64,000 bases of DNA from Cordia subcordata (GCA_028554755.1 JAPTOF010000007.1:404001-468000); one strand, 5' to 3'. Positions 14,060 through 27,291 are shown, counted from the stretch's first letter. Translations and numbers: made by a program. Notes: generated from the sequence alone by a model not told the origin.

Positions 14060-16479
14060 CTACAAGGATTTGATGAATTGTAGGATGAGGTTTACCATCT
14101 CGGAATCATACGCCGGCCCTTCTAGCTCGAAATGACCTATTCCTTCTATAAGATGAGTCTCCACACGGCCAGCTGCCGAACTGAGCTTGCTCTTCAGCTG
14201 CTTAACACTGGTAAACCCATCCTGAGTTCCTATTATAAAGAGTTTGGGCTTTGGAGATTTTAGAACAGCTTTATGATGTCTCCCGAAAAGGATTGAAGCC
14301 ATGCAACCAAAAGGGTATCCGATGCTCACATATCCAACAATCTGTTCGACCTTACCAACTGCAGAACCCGCTATAGGTGCACCTGCGCCAAAAATGCGGT
14401 AGAAAGGATGATGAGATCTATTTAGGATTTATTTTCTATATTCTATTGACATTCTTCAGGAGAACAAAGATCTACTTTTATCTATTATCAGACTAAACTT
14501 TCAAAGCTCACTTTGCTCAGTAAGAGCAACTGATGCAAATTTACCAACCGAGACAATCCACTGATCCAGTAACAAACACCACGTCAAAAACTACACCCAT
14601 CGTAATCACAAATGAAATTTTTGCAACACTGCCCAGGGTATTTGCTTTGGGTGGCCTAGGGCAGTTCCAAATCTTAAAGAGTGACAGACAAACTAGAAAA
14701 TGCAGGCTCAATTAAGAAGAATAGCATACATTGCTCAGTTCGTGCTCATAGAAGAAAGAGGGATGCTGACTCAATAATTTGATGACTAAAGAGAGAAAGC
14801 TGACAACATTTTGGAAAATGAACTACAACGCCGAACTCAGAAACAAGAAAGAGAAGCATTAATCTAAATGCTTAATGTACAATACTCCTAATATGTTTTG
14901 AGCAACATTATCATCAATATTATAGGTACTTAGTATAAGACTTCCAAATAAGCAAATCTCCACAAAGATTTAAGACTTCAAACTGAAGCAACAGTCCTTT
15001 TAACAGTCTTATCATTCACATAACATCACGAAGCAAACTAAGACCAATAGGTAGACCTATCTGATCAAATGATATTGACTAAAAGAATGCATGCAATGCT
15101 TAATTATTATCAAATTCCACACCGTGGATCTCATTTTTAAGTAATTTTAGAACCAAAGAAGAATACTCAAATCTCAGTTACCAGCTCTTTAATTCGGCAG
15201 CTCAATAGTCCGTGCTTTATGTAGCTATAGTAGCTTTGTTTAAAGCAGATTCATTTACTAGATCATCCAAATAAAGTGAGTGTATAAGTTCCCACAAAGT
15301 TTAAGCAAAACAATGAGAAGGTTCAAGTTTTCATTTATGGAAGGCATAAGCATCAGTGCCTTTGTCATTTTCACGTATATATTGAACGAGGTATTTCTTG
15401 GATCCAGAAAGAAAGTTTTGGACTTTCAAGTTAAAGTCCTCCAAAATGATGTATGACTAATCAGCCATTTTCCCCTTCTTTATGTAACCCCTCTTACACC
15501 TATAGAACTTCTATCTACATCTCTCATTCAGTACAAATTTTTGGCTCTCTTGTATGTTGTTTTTGCTATGTTCAGAACCAAATACACACCTTATTTACTT
15601 TAACATGAAATAGAAGATGCCATAGATGCATATAGCCTAAAAATAGATAGCCAAAAATAAATAAATAAATAGTAACAACAACAACAACGAAACAAGAAGA
15701 AGTGCTAGATTGGATTGGCTTTTAAGCATATCTTTTATGCAATAAGTAACATTAAGTATTTCAATAGGATTTCAAATAAAGCTAAAAGTCTAAAAAAAAG
15801 CTCAATTTCAGCTAGAAGCCAAAACTTTTAGCTCCTCAAAAAAGCACTTTTGAAAAAAAATCCAATCCAAACAAGCCCTCAGTCTTAGTTGAAATCATCA
15901 TAACATCAGCTGAAACTACCAAGATCAGCATACAGAGCATTGAATTCATTAAGGATTTCATAAAAACCCAATATATGCAAGTGAGATTTACCAGCAAAAA
16001 TTCCATCACATACAAAATCTGATCACAACCCATCATAAATTATTGCCCAAAAAGTTTTTTTTTTTTAAAAAAAAAACATAAAGAAATGTTGAATAAGCAC
16101 CTGCAGATGAACCCACCAACAAAATCCGATGAGGGGAGAGATTAGAAGAGACCCAATCACAAACAGCAACCACATCATTAACTTCTTTAAACCCAGTGAG
16201 AGAAGGCTTTCCAGTGGACCTCCCAACACCTCTGAGATCAAAAGTGACAGCTTTGAAGCCATTCATGGCTAACCCACTTGCGATTCCTCTCAAAAGCCCT
16301 TGACAACCACCCATTAGAGAGTATGGGTGGACTAATACCACCACCAAGCTGTTGCTATCTTCTTCTTCAGATTCTTCTGATTCTTCCTCTTGTGGTGCTG
16401 GTTTGAAGATTCTCGCGTGGAGCTTGATTCCATCACTGGCTTCAATTGTGCAGGACTTCACTGTACACGCTGCTGACAT
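14060..16479 (-). CDS. Alpha/beta hydrolase-fold protein (Hydrolase_4/S33-like)
   Basis: A two-exon gene: 16479-16101 and 14382-14060, joined across a 1.7-kb intron (CAG|GTGCTT to GCGCAG|GTG), giving 233 residues. Alpha/beta-hydrolase features are visible. VVVLVHPYS resembles an oxyanion-loop strand. DLRGVGRS is the motif typical of Hydrolase_4 members. The nucleophile elbow GSSAG (123-127, Ser125) has its last Gly codon split by the intron. The remaining triad candidates are Asp181 (GTQDGF) and His210 (GIGHFE). All three catalytic residues are present, so it is probably an active hydrolase, but the substrate cannot be told; esterase, lipase or thioesterase are all possible. An acidic Glu/Ser loop follows residue 28. 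There is no signal peptide, so it is probably cytosolic. The intron contains a family-A MITE. Its promoter is divergent to that of NSE4. Confidence 0.85.
15707..15879. mobile_element. Family-A MITE copy in the alpha/beta hydrolase intron
   Basis: The left part reads GATTGGATTGGCTTTTAAGC and the right end AATCCAATCCAAACAAGCCC, an imperfect inverted repeat matching the element at 675-905. The outermost left bases have decayed and no target duplication is certain. Confidence 0.65.
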
Positions 16480-17594
16480 AATTGAACTGGGTTATGAAAA
16501 AAGATCAGATTTTTGGCTATCCAAAAGAGAATTATTATTATTATTATTTTTTTTTGGGGAATATTTTTTTCCTGTATGATTTACGCGATTGAGCTAAAGT
16601 GTTACTTTGTTCTATACATAACGTTTCTTATATTTTACGCTTCCTTTTTTAATAAATAAGCCTACACTTGGGGTTGAATCAGAACCAAAATAAAATAAAA
16701 TAAAATTTTGTGTGTGTTTTTTTTTCTCCATTGAATTCTTGATCCCATCAATGAAAAAAAGCATATGATTTATTTGATCCTTTTATTTTTTTTCATTATT
16801 AACAATAAAATCTCTTATCTTTAAAATATATTAATTTAACCTCTTACTTGGTGAGGTTATTAATCATCAATTTAAAAAAAAAACCATAAAAATAATAGTT
16901 TTAGACTAATAATATTACAATTTACAAAAATAAAATTAACAGCATCACATATTATAAATATAAAAGATCACAAATTATAAAAATTAAAAATTAAAAATTG
17001 TTATTTTTTTAAAGTGTTTAAACTCACGTTACTCGTTAGGAAGACAAATATGAATTATTACATTCTAGAAACAAAAAACTTTTCTCTTCTCGTTTTTAAT
17101 TGTTAGAATAGTAAAAGAGACGAGATATAATTGGCACTCTCTAACATATCACCAAGGCTTTTCTCTTCTCGTTTTTAAATTTGTACTCAGCGGCATTGGC
17201 GAAACCTTATTGTATTTTGGTTTTGTTCTAATATAATCCATATTTTGACCAATGAAAAAAAAAAAAATCACTTAAGCCTTGATTTTTCAAACATTACACA
17301 ATGAATAAACCATGTCTTATTATAAGTTCTACCACAATATTCATATTTCGGAGATATTAATTTATCTCTCCAACTCAACAGAAAATAGACCGTCGCAAAA
17401 GTGGATAATTGCATTGGGTTGATCATACGTTGGAAAAAACGCAACAGGAAAAAGTAAATGTTGAAGAGGCGGTAAAAATTTGAGAACCAAAGCGCCAAAG
17501 CTTCCCTCATCATCATAATAATATATATATGCACATATATACACACACACATAGTTAATAATCAGTGAAGAAAAAGGTGATAAAAAAAACATAC
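16480..17594. promoter_or_regulatory. Divergent intergenic region between hydrolase and NSE4 genes
   Basis: The 1.1-kb AT-rich interval should contain the promoters of both divergent genes. A TATA-rich/microsatellite patch (TA and CA repeats) lies at 17519-17550, 45-76 bases upstream of the NSE4 start codon. No confident TATA box or known operator could be picked out. Confidence 0.4.
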
Positions 17595-20198
17595 ATGGCT
17601 GAGTTTTGCAGAAACATACGTTCTCATTATGTTACAATACAAAATCGCATTAATGGTATCAATGATTTAATGATTTTGTTTGTTTACTACTTTTTCTAAA
17701 AGTGATGTGTGTGTGTGTGTGTTTTTCTGTTTTTTTCTTCTAATCTTTGTTTGTTTGTTTGTTGTTGGGTTGGTGCAGAGGACAAAGATGAAATATTGAG
17801 TCAAGATTCAGAGAAGTTCATGGACATTTTCAATCAAGTTGAAGACTTGCATCAACGTGGTATTTCTATTTTCTTCCCCTCTTCACTTTCATGGAAACTA
17901 TGTTACTTCTACGTATAAAGTGGATATTATGCTTAAGTTTTGTGAATTGGGTTGTCTTTTAAATATGAATCATATATATATATTTTTTTCCGAATGTCTT
18001 GTTGCATCAACGTGGTATATGTATTGGTACTTTGATGATGATTCAATATTTATTGGCTTGTTTAGATTGACTTTTTTATAAGTGTTTTTTTAAAATAATT
18101 TTTGGAAGAAAGTATTTTATTTGTGAAGTTCAAAATTCTAGTTTCTTAAAAAATTGTATTTCAACTCTTTTTCAAAGTTTTAGCTCTTTTAGAAGGCAAA
18201 CCAAATAAAGAATACTTTTCTCTGAAAAAATAACCAATTCAAACAGGCCCTGTAACTTGTTTCCTGAGCATGTGTAACGGGAAGCTGCTTTCTGTTTTTG
18301 GTTAATATGATGATCAAAGTATTTGGAAAATGTGTAAAATAATCCCAAGAAAAAACTTGTCTAGATTTTGATCCCTACTTTTTGAAGGAAATTTTATTTC
18401 TTTGTAGTATTTGCAAGTATCATTTTACTTGAATGTGTTCATGAAAGTCAAGTTGATAAAACGGAGGAGCTTGGTACATGAAACTTTTTACTTTGAGCAG
18501 ACTTTTGAGTTGGACTCATTTTGCTATCCATTTTGTTCATCCTAGTTCTTATTAATTTGTCTTTGTTTTTTTTCTTTTTCTTGTAGACATGTACTATAGG
18601 TTATTCTGGCTTGTTTAAGCAATTCACTAATAAGCTTGTTGACTATGACGGTTTTCAGTAAACAAGCCAAGAGAACAAGTGGCAGATGCTGAGGCGCTAT
18701 TGGAGCTCACCAACAGCTTGGTGGCCTCTGTCAAGTCCTCTACAACAGGAGGTGTCACCCTCTCTGAGTTTATTTCATGCTTGCTCAGAGATTTTGAGCG
18801 ACGGCAAAGAACACATAAATCTGAGAAAGCTAAATGCATTCATTGGAAAAGCCTTGGATTGTTTGTTTCACCTATTTTCAGTGATGGGAGAGCCTTGCAA
18901 ACAATGTGAGTTTTATTGTTAGAAGCAATAATTAGCGTTGTTGTAGTTAGAAATATGTTTAACATATTCTTGTTCCTCACATTTATCTTTTGTTTGTCAA
19001 GGCTTGGACTAATGACAAATGAACTTAAGAATCATAAGAGAGTGGTTCAAAGAAAACGCTCAAAGCGGATTGCAAGTTCAAGGCCAAAGGAGGTAGAATG
19101 TTTGTTTTGGCACTTGTATTTTCTATCAAGATATTTATATATAGTCTAATGATGTAAGGGGAAAAATATGTACCAATCTCATTTATTTAGACCAAAACCA
19201 ACAGGATAAGCAAAGCAGTCAATCTTTTCTCATGATGGTTATGCTGAAACATCTTTTACACTCCAGAAAGAGTTTGGAGCTCCATAGCAGTCCATCTCTA
19301 AGGCTTTTTGTAACTGTTTATTGTATCAGTTATCATTCTGTAGCATATTATTATATCAAGTTCTTGAATAATGGTAAGTTTTTTTTTCTTGTGATGCAGC
19401 TCAATGATGCAGCAGAAAAGAGAACTGACACTGACAAGAATATTGTTGCTATGTTTGAGATCCTCAAAGAGAAGAAAATTGTTAAGCTTGAGAATCTTGT
19501 ATTGAATAGGAAATCTTTTGCTCACACAGTGGAGAACTTATTTGCTTTGTCGTTCTTGGTGAAGGACGGGCGCATTGAAATCAATGCGGATGCGAAGGGC
19601 TCTCGACTTGTTTGTAAGTTCCCTTTTTCTCATTCCTTTCAGAAAATTGTTGATTTTTCTCTTCTTGATTTTGCTTTTTATCCTCACGCTTGTTGCCTTC
19701 TTTTAGCCCCAAGGAATGCGCCTGCTTCAAATGAGTTATTGTCAGGAGAAGCTAAATACCATCACTTTGCCTTCAGATTTGATTTCAGTGATTGGAAGGT
19801 AAAGAATATAAAATGTAGATTAAATTGTGTTCATATAAATGATAAAATTGAAAAAGATATTAAGGATCAATGATGAAATTTGCACTGATTGACACTTTTA
19901 ATACATCTTGCGCAATCTACTTTATCATTTTCTTGATAAGTGGTTTTCTGCATTGCAGCTGATGATGGATTTGGTGCCACAAGGAGGAGAGCTGATGCTA
20001 CACAGGGATGTCTTGGATAGTCCATTTTATTCTCAACCAAAATTAGTTCCAGAGGATTCTCAAACAGCATTACATTCCAGACAAGTGAAGATACTATACA
20101 GGAGCCGTAGCTTGCTCTTACAGGAAAAATCCGTTTTTGGCATCTCTGTCGAGAGTGGTGAAGAAACTTCGCACGGGTGCAAAAGGGAACTGTTGTGA
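17595..20198 (+). CDS. NSE4: NSE4 kleisin subunit of the SMC5/6 complex
   Basis: Nse4 is the kleisin that bridges the SMC5 and SMC6 heads and, with NSE1 and NSE3, drives DNA-repair and chromosome-maintenance functions in the nucleus. Seven exons join in frame: 17595-17655, 17779-17859, 18659-18905, 19002-19092, 19400-19613, 19707-19798 and 19959-20198, giving 341 residues. The N-terminal kleisin helix carries IRSHY...DSEKF, followed by KPREQVADAEALLEL. The C-terminal winged-helix part includes ETV/HTVENLFALSFLVKDGR and HHFAFRFDFSDWKLMMDLVPQGGELM. The N-terminal extension before the conserved RS-Y motif is only about 8 residues, against about 30 in Arabidopsis NSE4A; an in-frame TAA at 17559-17561 blocks extension in this exon. 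Intron 2 carries a family-A MITE. It is convergent with MOD1, 718 bp apart. Confidence 0.9.
18053..18250. mobile_element. Family-A MITE copy in NSE4 intron 2
   Basis: The left end reads TTGGCTTGTTTAGATTGAC and the right end AACCAATTCAAACAGGCCC. The interior has the same TTTTTGGAAG...AAAAAGTT composition as other members. No intact TAA/TTA duplication is visible. Confidence 0.65.
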
Positions 20199-20916
20199 AG
20201 TTCATGGTGTTGTGCAGAATATTCCCTTTTTGATGCAATGGTTGGTTGTAGAGCCATTTTTGTATAGTATGTGTTAGATATTTGGGATTTGGATGATATC
20301 GATATGAGAAAATTAGAGGTGGTAAGCGAATTTCCTGGTTATAGGAATAATTTTTAAGTTTATCATTGTTCGGTTTTTCATAACATGCGATTTAATGACA
20401 CAATCCAAATCCAACTATCCGAGCTTCCATAGACTAGGAAGCTGCAGAAGATAGTTGCTATTTTGTAGGTCCTGGTGGTACCTTGTACTTTTGTTCGTTT
20501 TGTTAATTGTTGCAATTCATGATTTTATATTTCCACCAACAGCCAAACCAAAAGTACACAAAGTATGTGTGGTGCAACAGCAAGAATGAGATTAGCTATG
20601 AGTTTAAACTTCATGAAAATGAACTGCACAAACTCCTTAATAGATAGCTTAATGATTCAACAATGATAAATACCAGAACTTGTTGAAAAGAAATGGATTG
20701 TCCTACAATCTCTGGTGTAAGATACACAACTTCTTCAGGAGGAGAAGCTCAAGGATGTAGAATGAAACTATCTAGCACTAGTTTCTTGTTGCCCAATTGA
20801 AATAGCCTCCCGAAAAATGGATAATCTCATGTGTAATGACAAACAGGGATTGATGGCCTTGGACGATTTTGGTTATGGCTGTGAAATCTACATGGGAGCG
20901 GGCAAGGGGGAACCAA
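20199..20916. other. Convergent 3' intergenic region (NSE4/MOD1)
   Basis: Holds the 3' untranslated regions of the plus-strand NSE4 and minus-strand MOD1 genes. No coding or repeat structure stands out. Confidence 0.5.
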
Positions 20917-23900
20917 TTAGCTGCTCTTTGTAATGTCGAGGTCTTTAAATATGTGGCTGTCAACTCCAACACCCATTGCATTGAGACCATTGTCCACGTA
21001 TATAACCGCACCAGTGATAGCAGAAGCCAGGGGTGATGCCAGGAAAGCCGCTGTATTACCTACCTCATCTGTTTCATCCAATTCAAGGTTTAGCCATTAC
21101 AGTCAAGACATAGGGCGAAAGACAAAACAAGCATATTCATAAAGCTTAGAGCTAGGCAGTTCTCGAAGACTTACCAGCAGATAGTTCTTTCTGAAGAGGT
21201 GCATTGGCCAGGGAATAATCAATCATCATATCGATGAATCCAATTGCCTTTGCAGCACGGCTTCTTAGTGGGCCTAAACAAAAATCACTTTTCGATGAAA
21301 TGTATAACTGAAAGTGGAAAAATCATCAGAGAAATAATAAATCAATATGGCCAGTCACTTATGTTGCTCTTCTTAGCATTCATCTAAGTATGATTGCTCA
21401 AGAGGGAAGTGCAGCAGTTAAATCCTACAAACCGCCCACACTTTGAAGGATTTTTACCATTAAATGCAGCGTTATATAACCATCTGCTACAGGTTGCTAG
21501 CAATATATGGCGGATATCATACAATGAAGAGGGGATTGTGGGTGATGAGACAGAATCAACTTATCCAACAGAATTTCAGCAGTAGTATCTAAAAGTTATG
21601 GTCCGAAACACACTCCACAACAGTATAGCTGGAATTTCATGGTAGCCCACCGCAATAAGGACTATTCATAAATATTTATAACTTTTATCCAGACAAGAAA
21701 GATGAATATGAAATGGACATAATACCAGCAGATATTGTGTTGACCCTGATTTTGTATTTCCTTCCTGCTTCGAAAGCAAGAACCTGAATCACTCAATCAA
21801 CTGCCATCTGAGACTAGGATGGGAAAAGTATGACGAGAACTGAACCAACTACAACGTGAAATGCTTACTCTAGTGTCACTCTCTAATGCTGCTTTAGCTG
21901 AGCTCATACCACCTCCGTATCTGTGCATAGTTTACAATCAAGGACTTGCCTCCAAACTTGAGAAAAAGAAATAGCTGAAAGCAGAATATACAAACCCTGG
22001 AATGATCCTCTGAGAAGCAATATATGTGAGAGAAATTGATGAACCACCTGTTATAAGAAAAACCACTATCGATTATAGAAGAAGCACAAAACAAGAAAAC
22101 AGAAGCGGAAAACGAGAGAAAAAAGAAAGTGCACAAAGAATCCAATAGTGGTGCATGCCTGGGTTCATGATAGGAAGGAAATGCTTTAGCAAAGAAACAT
22201 AGGAATAACTCGACGCAGATATTGCTGCAAGATATCCTTTCCTGGATGTCTCCAACAGAGGTTTGCTAACCTAATTAAAGATGTCCTCTTAGTTCACATC
22301 CAAAACATATCCAACTATATGTATATACACTACGTACACATAGATAGCATATCTCTTGAGTGATATCATACCTCAGGTCCATTAGCAAGCGAGTGAACCA
22401 GAATATCAATGCTGCCAAAATCCTGTTTTACAGATTCTGCAACTTCCTATGTTACATTTCAGAAGCGAGATTAATTTACACAAGCATCAATCATCAACTA
22501 TACATTAATATTTATAACTAAATGACATCCAGATGCCCAATACTTACACATATATTGGAACATTAGTTAAGAGGGGGTTAAACACCATAAATTTCTTTAG
22601 CTATGATGGACAAATCAAAACAAATGGTAACAAGCATGAACAAGTCAGGGAAGGAAAATGTTAAACAGGGTGCTGAGACTCAGGGAAGGAAAATGTTAAA
22701 CAGGGTGCTGAGACTCATAACTGCGACACTGAGATATTGACTAACAAGGAAGAAATAGGTGCTTCTGAAAATTAGAAATGAAAGTAACATTTGTCATATG
22801 GAGATTGATACAACAGTAAGCAAAGGAATAACGTGACTGCCAGGGGAAGATAAAAAGAAGTGATAAACCAATCAGGTATTCAAAGATGGATTGACTGAAC
22901 TAGCTTCCAATGGATTAAAATGTTAAGGCTCACAACTATTTGAACCCCCAAACAGGTATAGAACCTTCTTAAGTGGCAGACTATTTGGAGCTTTTGGAGC
23001 TTATGTGTCAGGTGTTATGTTTAAGTTTTGCATCTGCATTGGAGTCCAGCCTCCGAAAGTGTTTACCATAGGATCCTACAAATTTAAGCAGCTAACAAGA
23101 GATGCATTATTAAGTAGAATCATGAAGATATACCTTGACAGTCCAATTACTGGCACCAGCATAGCGCTTGTTCACTTTTACCTGCATGAATTCACATCAT
23201 CATACACTTGAAACAGTGCAGAACCTTATATACAAGATGCTTAAAGATTACATCTTCAGGTACATCCTCTGGATTGTCATAAACAGCATCGAGGGGATAT
23301 ACTTTGGTAATCTCCATTAACGAACCATCTGGCAACCTGCCATCAAATTCTTCCAATACTCAGGGACCTATCGAAATCGACAAAGAATAAAATAAAAAAA
23401 ACATACAAGCTTAATATCTTACACACGTGATTCATCAAATTTTCCACGGCGAAGGCTAGTTTCAAAAATGTTCAAAGCCTGAAATACATTTTCATTGATG
23501 AATAAAATAGGTCCATAAATATTCTGAGCGAAAGTAAAGACGACATCATAGAAATTGGCTATTCCACTCACTGGCACCCACGTCCCCAAGAGAATTTCCG
23601 CACCTGCAGCAGCCAGAGATTTCGCAATAGCCCAACCATATCCATTGTCATCAGCTACCCCAGCGATAAATGCCCTTTTACCTATATACAATATATACCT
23701 TTTTAATAAGTTAACTAATTTGCATCACATAGTTTTGATTTGAAATCATGACAAATTGGCAGAGCTGAATTGCAGCAATTGTAAGAAGAGTTCTCATTTT
23801 ATAGCTGAATATTAATTAAACTTATAAAATCTCTAGATAGACCAAGTTTGACAATACATAAGATATGATTCATGGACCAAAACTGCACTGAATAAGTAAA

Positions 23901-24640
23901 AACATTACTTTTACCAGATCATCTCGACACTAAAATTTCAGAAGATTTTTAAGGAACCTTCCCTAGCACCTTGGTAACAGTAATAACTTCTTTCCTATCA
24001 AAGAAACTTGCTCTCAGATGATAAAGATTTCTTTCTTGAGAAATTATTTCTGCTCTCTTCTGTTAGCTTGTCATATTCTTAAAAAAAAAAATCATCTTGG
24101 AACCTGAACCATAAAGTCCTTCCTCTGTTCCTGTCCCCTCTCTCTGTCTTTCTTTGTCGCCATCAAAATGAAGAACAAAAAAAAAACCACTCCATTACAA
24201 TATTATCACTTGTCTGGAAACATCATACAGAAGAAGTCTCAAATGTTGAGGAAAAGAACTATATACAAAACTTTGATCATCAAATATGATTTGCACTAAC
24301 ATCAGAATGTAATCTTTAAATTCAATAAATTTTCTTCGTAAAATCTGGGAAACATTCTCTGACCTTTCAAATCAATTGGTAGCCCAGAGGAAGACTCGTT
24401 TGCATTAGTTTGGGACATTGCTCTGGTGGCTACTTTCTTGAATTTTGCCGGAGTCGACGTGAAGTTGCGCTGGAAATGCAGGACAAAGGATATGTGGCAA
24501 GTGCTGGAAAGTTTCATCCATGATGCTAAGCTAGAATATCTACCAAGAGTAGCCACACCTGTCTTGAGAAATCTTTGAGAAGAGAAAATGGAGGGCATAG
24601 CTGCAGTAGCTTGCAAGCTGGAAGCTGCAGTTGCCGCCAT
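20917..24640 (-). CDS. MOD1: Enoyl-ACP reductase [NADH], plastidial (MOD1/ENR)
   Basis: Catalyses the last step of each type II fatty-acid elongation cycle, reducing trans-2-enoyl-ACP with NADH. Twelve coding exons join in frame: 24640-24364, 23681-23572, 23478-23423, 23336-23252, 23181-23134, 22446-22372, 22270-22159, 22047-21996, 21920-21869, 21783-21726, 21273-21175 and 21068-20917, giving 391 residues, the family length. Residues 1 to about 75 form a Ser/Ala/Lys-rich transit peptide starting MAATAASSL. The Rossmann motif is [11 protein letters not shown] (99-109). The active site matches known plant ENR spacing: Tyr263 (SLTYIAS), Tyr273 and Lys281 (YGGGMSSAK). An in-frame upstream ATG exists at 24694, but a TTTTAG acceptor at 24647-24646 suggests a 5'UTR intron and makes the 24640 start preferable. 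The intron after exon 7 begins with GC, not GT. Confidence 0.95.
22646..22715. repeat. 35-bp perfect tandem duplication in a MOD1 intron
   Basis: The block beginning CAGGGAAGGAAAATG and ending GAGACT occurs at 22646 and again at 22681 without a visible mismatch, so it is recent. It lies in the intron between the exons ending 23134 and starting 22446. Confidence 0.9.
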
Positions 24641-26290
24641 TTTCACTAAAAGAAACCTTGCAGAACAAAATAGAGACCTATTAAATTTTTCCATGAACGT
24701 AGACTAAAGAAAAATAAAGCACCAAGCAGACCCATTCATCGAGCATAATCAATTAGTCTGGCTGGTCAGTATGTAAAGTTATAAAGTAGAAAAGCAGCTC
24801 AACTTATCTTAGAATGCTGCTCTACGCATCTAAAGTACCAAGGTTCCTTTTATATAGATAAAGGGAAAGTAATTTTGGACAAACCAGCTTGAAAGATGAC
24901 ATGGAAAACTCAAGTCTCAAGGAAGCCAGCATTTAGAGATCGTCAAAGGCCTCTATGTTAGCTTCTATAATAGATCCGTTTTGCCCCCGTTTCCCACAGT
25001 TTTGAGTTCAAAATCAATACTGAAATTTCAGATGTCAAAAATTAACAATTAAAAAACTATTGCTTGTGTGTATATTCCACACCCTGAGATCCTCCCTCCC
25101 CTAAATCTACCTCTTCAAATCACAAATACCTCAACTTCTCAACTAATTGTTTCTTTGAGTAATACAAACTGCACTCACTGGTCTCTCCTCATAAAACAAG
25201 AGTCATAAGTTTTCCAAAAAGTATGCAAGATGACCAAACCAACATTTTTAAAAGAAGAGAAAAGAAAAATTATTCTTTCATCGTTACTTGAAGTCAGGAA
25301 CTAACTCATAATCAGTAGACACATACACATGGACAATCAACCAAGTCATTACCATAATTATACTTATTTGCAAAACTTATCTATATGTACACGGTACATA
25401 TTAAAGAAAGCGGGGAGAAGGGTAGAATAAGGGCCTACTTGGATTGGCATTTTTAACAAAAATCACTTTTTTCCCTGAAAAAAATCATATTTTTTTACAA
25501 TCGGTATTTGAATTGACTTTCAAAAAGGCTAAAATTCTAGGGCAAAAAAGCTCAAATTCAGCTTTTTCTAGAAGTTAAAAATTTCAACTCCCCAAAAAAG
25601 CACTTTTTCCAAAAGTTTAACTGCAACCGTAGTTACCATGTGACAAACAGCTTCTCCTAAACTAGAAGGTAAGGCTGCACAGATAATGCAACGCTTCCCT
25701 CTCTTTTTTTTTTTTTTGGGTCAAAATAATGATTCCCTCGACCCATGCATTATAAGCATTTGAACACCAAATCATACCCGCATTTTATAACTCTAAAGGT
25801 GTCGTTAGATACTGGGAATATAAGCATAAATTTGAACATACACACAAAAAAACCAAAATCATACCCACGTTTTATAACTCAAATTGCATCGTCAGATTCA
25901 TATAACCGAGCCAATTAACTGGAATAACACTTGGTTTTAATTTAGCAAAGTACAACATTTACCGGAATATAACATTTGGTTTTAATTTAACAAAGTAAAA
26001 AACAGTGGAAAATGCCAACGCCAGATATAAATAACATTTTTGACATGAAAAACTACAAAGACAATGAGAAATAAGAGAAGAATTGTACCTTGGTGCCAAT
26101 GCTGAGAGTTTCTTGATGTTACTCCTACAAAAAAAAAAAAAAAAGACTACAAAAATTGGTGGGTTTTAATGAAATCAAAGCTCCAGTTTCTGTTGTCTAG
26201 AGATACTGCAGAGAGAGAGAGAGAAGAGAAGAGGGTTTAGCGAGCAGCTGCAGTTGGTCGGCAATTGAGCTTCTTGAGAGTTGACGGAAG
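24641..26290 (-). promoter_or_regulatory. MOD1 5'UTR, leader intron and promoter-proximal region
   Basis: A donor CAAG|GTACAATT at 26089/26088 and an acceptor TTTTAG at 24647-24646 would frame a 1.44-kb 5'UTR intron, with a leader exon from about 26089 upward that contains a (GA)n run at about 26210-26225. The intron holds a family-A MITE end at 25431. The leader exon is inferred from splice signals only. Confidence 0.5.
25431..25620. mobile_element. Family-A MITE, right end degraded, in MOD1 leader intron
   Basis: The left end GGGCCTACTTGGATTGGC follows directly on TAA (25428-25430), the expected target base triplet. The interior matches the family (AAAAAGCACTTTTTCC near 25600), but the right terminal repeat is missing or badly decayed. 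Confidence 0.65.
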
Positions 26291-26392
26291 GAAGAAAATG
26301 GGTGCATGCTTTTGGGCTGGCTTTGTAATAGCTCAACAAACTTATCAATATCCACTTGGGCTTGTTATTTAAAGAACCATATAGATTACTCT

Positions 26393-26540
26393 AGATCTCG
26401 TTTAAATTGACTTTTTTGAAAGGCGTTTTCTTTCATCATGAAAAAAGGTAATTTTTTAAGAAACTAAACGTTCTGATTTTCGAAAAAATTTCTTTTAGAA
26501 TTTCATTTTTTAAAAATATAATCCAAATACTTGTTACAAT
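26393..26540. mobile_element. Degenerate family-A MITE upstream of MOD1
   Basis: The left end reads ATCTCGTTTAAATTGACTTTT and the right part ATAATCCAAATACTTG. It is an old, diverged copy, lying about 100 bp upstream of the presumed MOD1 leader exon. Confidence 0.45.
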
Positions 26541-27291
26541 CAATTTCTCACTAGAGAGAAGAAATAGAACCAAAATAGCGATTAAGCAGTGTTCCCCATT
26601 TACTTGAAAAAAAAAACAACACATTGTTCTGGCTTGGTAGAAATAAAATTCTTTTCCTCAAGGTGTCTCAAATACAAATAGAGAACAAAGTAATTAGAAT
26701 GATGGTTCTAATATCCCTTCTAGGAGATTATGAAAAGCGTTTCATTTCGTCTGTATTTGGACAAAAAGCTGACGTCTTCTTCGGCTAATCGCTATATTTC
26801 TTTACAATTCTCCTGAGTAGTCAACAGATGTTTCTTAGAGCACGTTTTCATTCTTAATTTGATTAGATCAACCTCGTATACTACGTTTCCACATTGCTTT
26901 TTTCCATAATGAAGGACAAGTAATTGTTCGCAGTTACACTTAATGCAAGAATTTAAGAAAATGAACACATCAAGTGCATAAATTATCAAAAATCAAGAAC
27001 CACCACTAGGCGAGCCGTCGGCCCGCACCTCATCTGCCGTATCGCAACCACAACTCCACCATCAGCCCGATACTTCTCTCTCCGCACAGCACAAAATTGA
27101 TCGAGAAAGACGTGTCAAGATCGATATGAAATAAACCAGAAAAGAACAGCTGCCAACACCACAGTCGTGATAGTGCCTCGGTCTGTCCTGCTCCAGCCCT
27201 CGGGGTGGTTATTTTGCAAATTCATTTGGATTTACCTCTTGAACGACCAATACAACATCGTACATCATAATCGACTCAGGGTAATGCCGCC

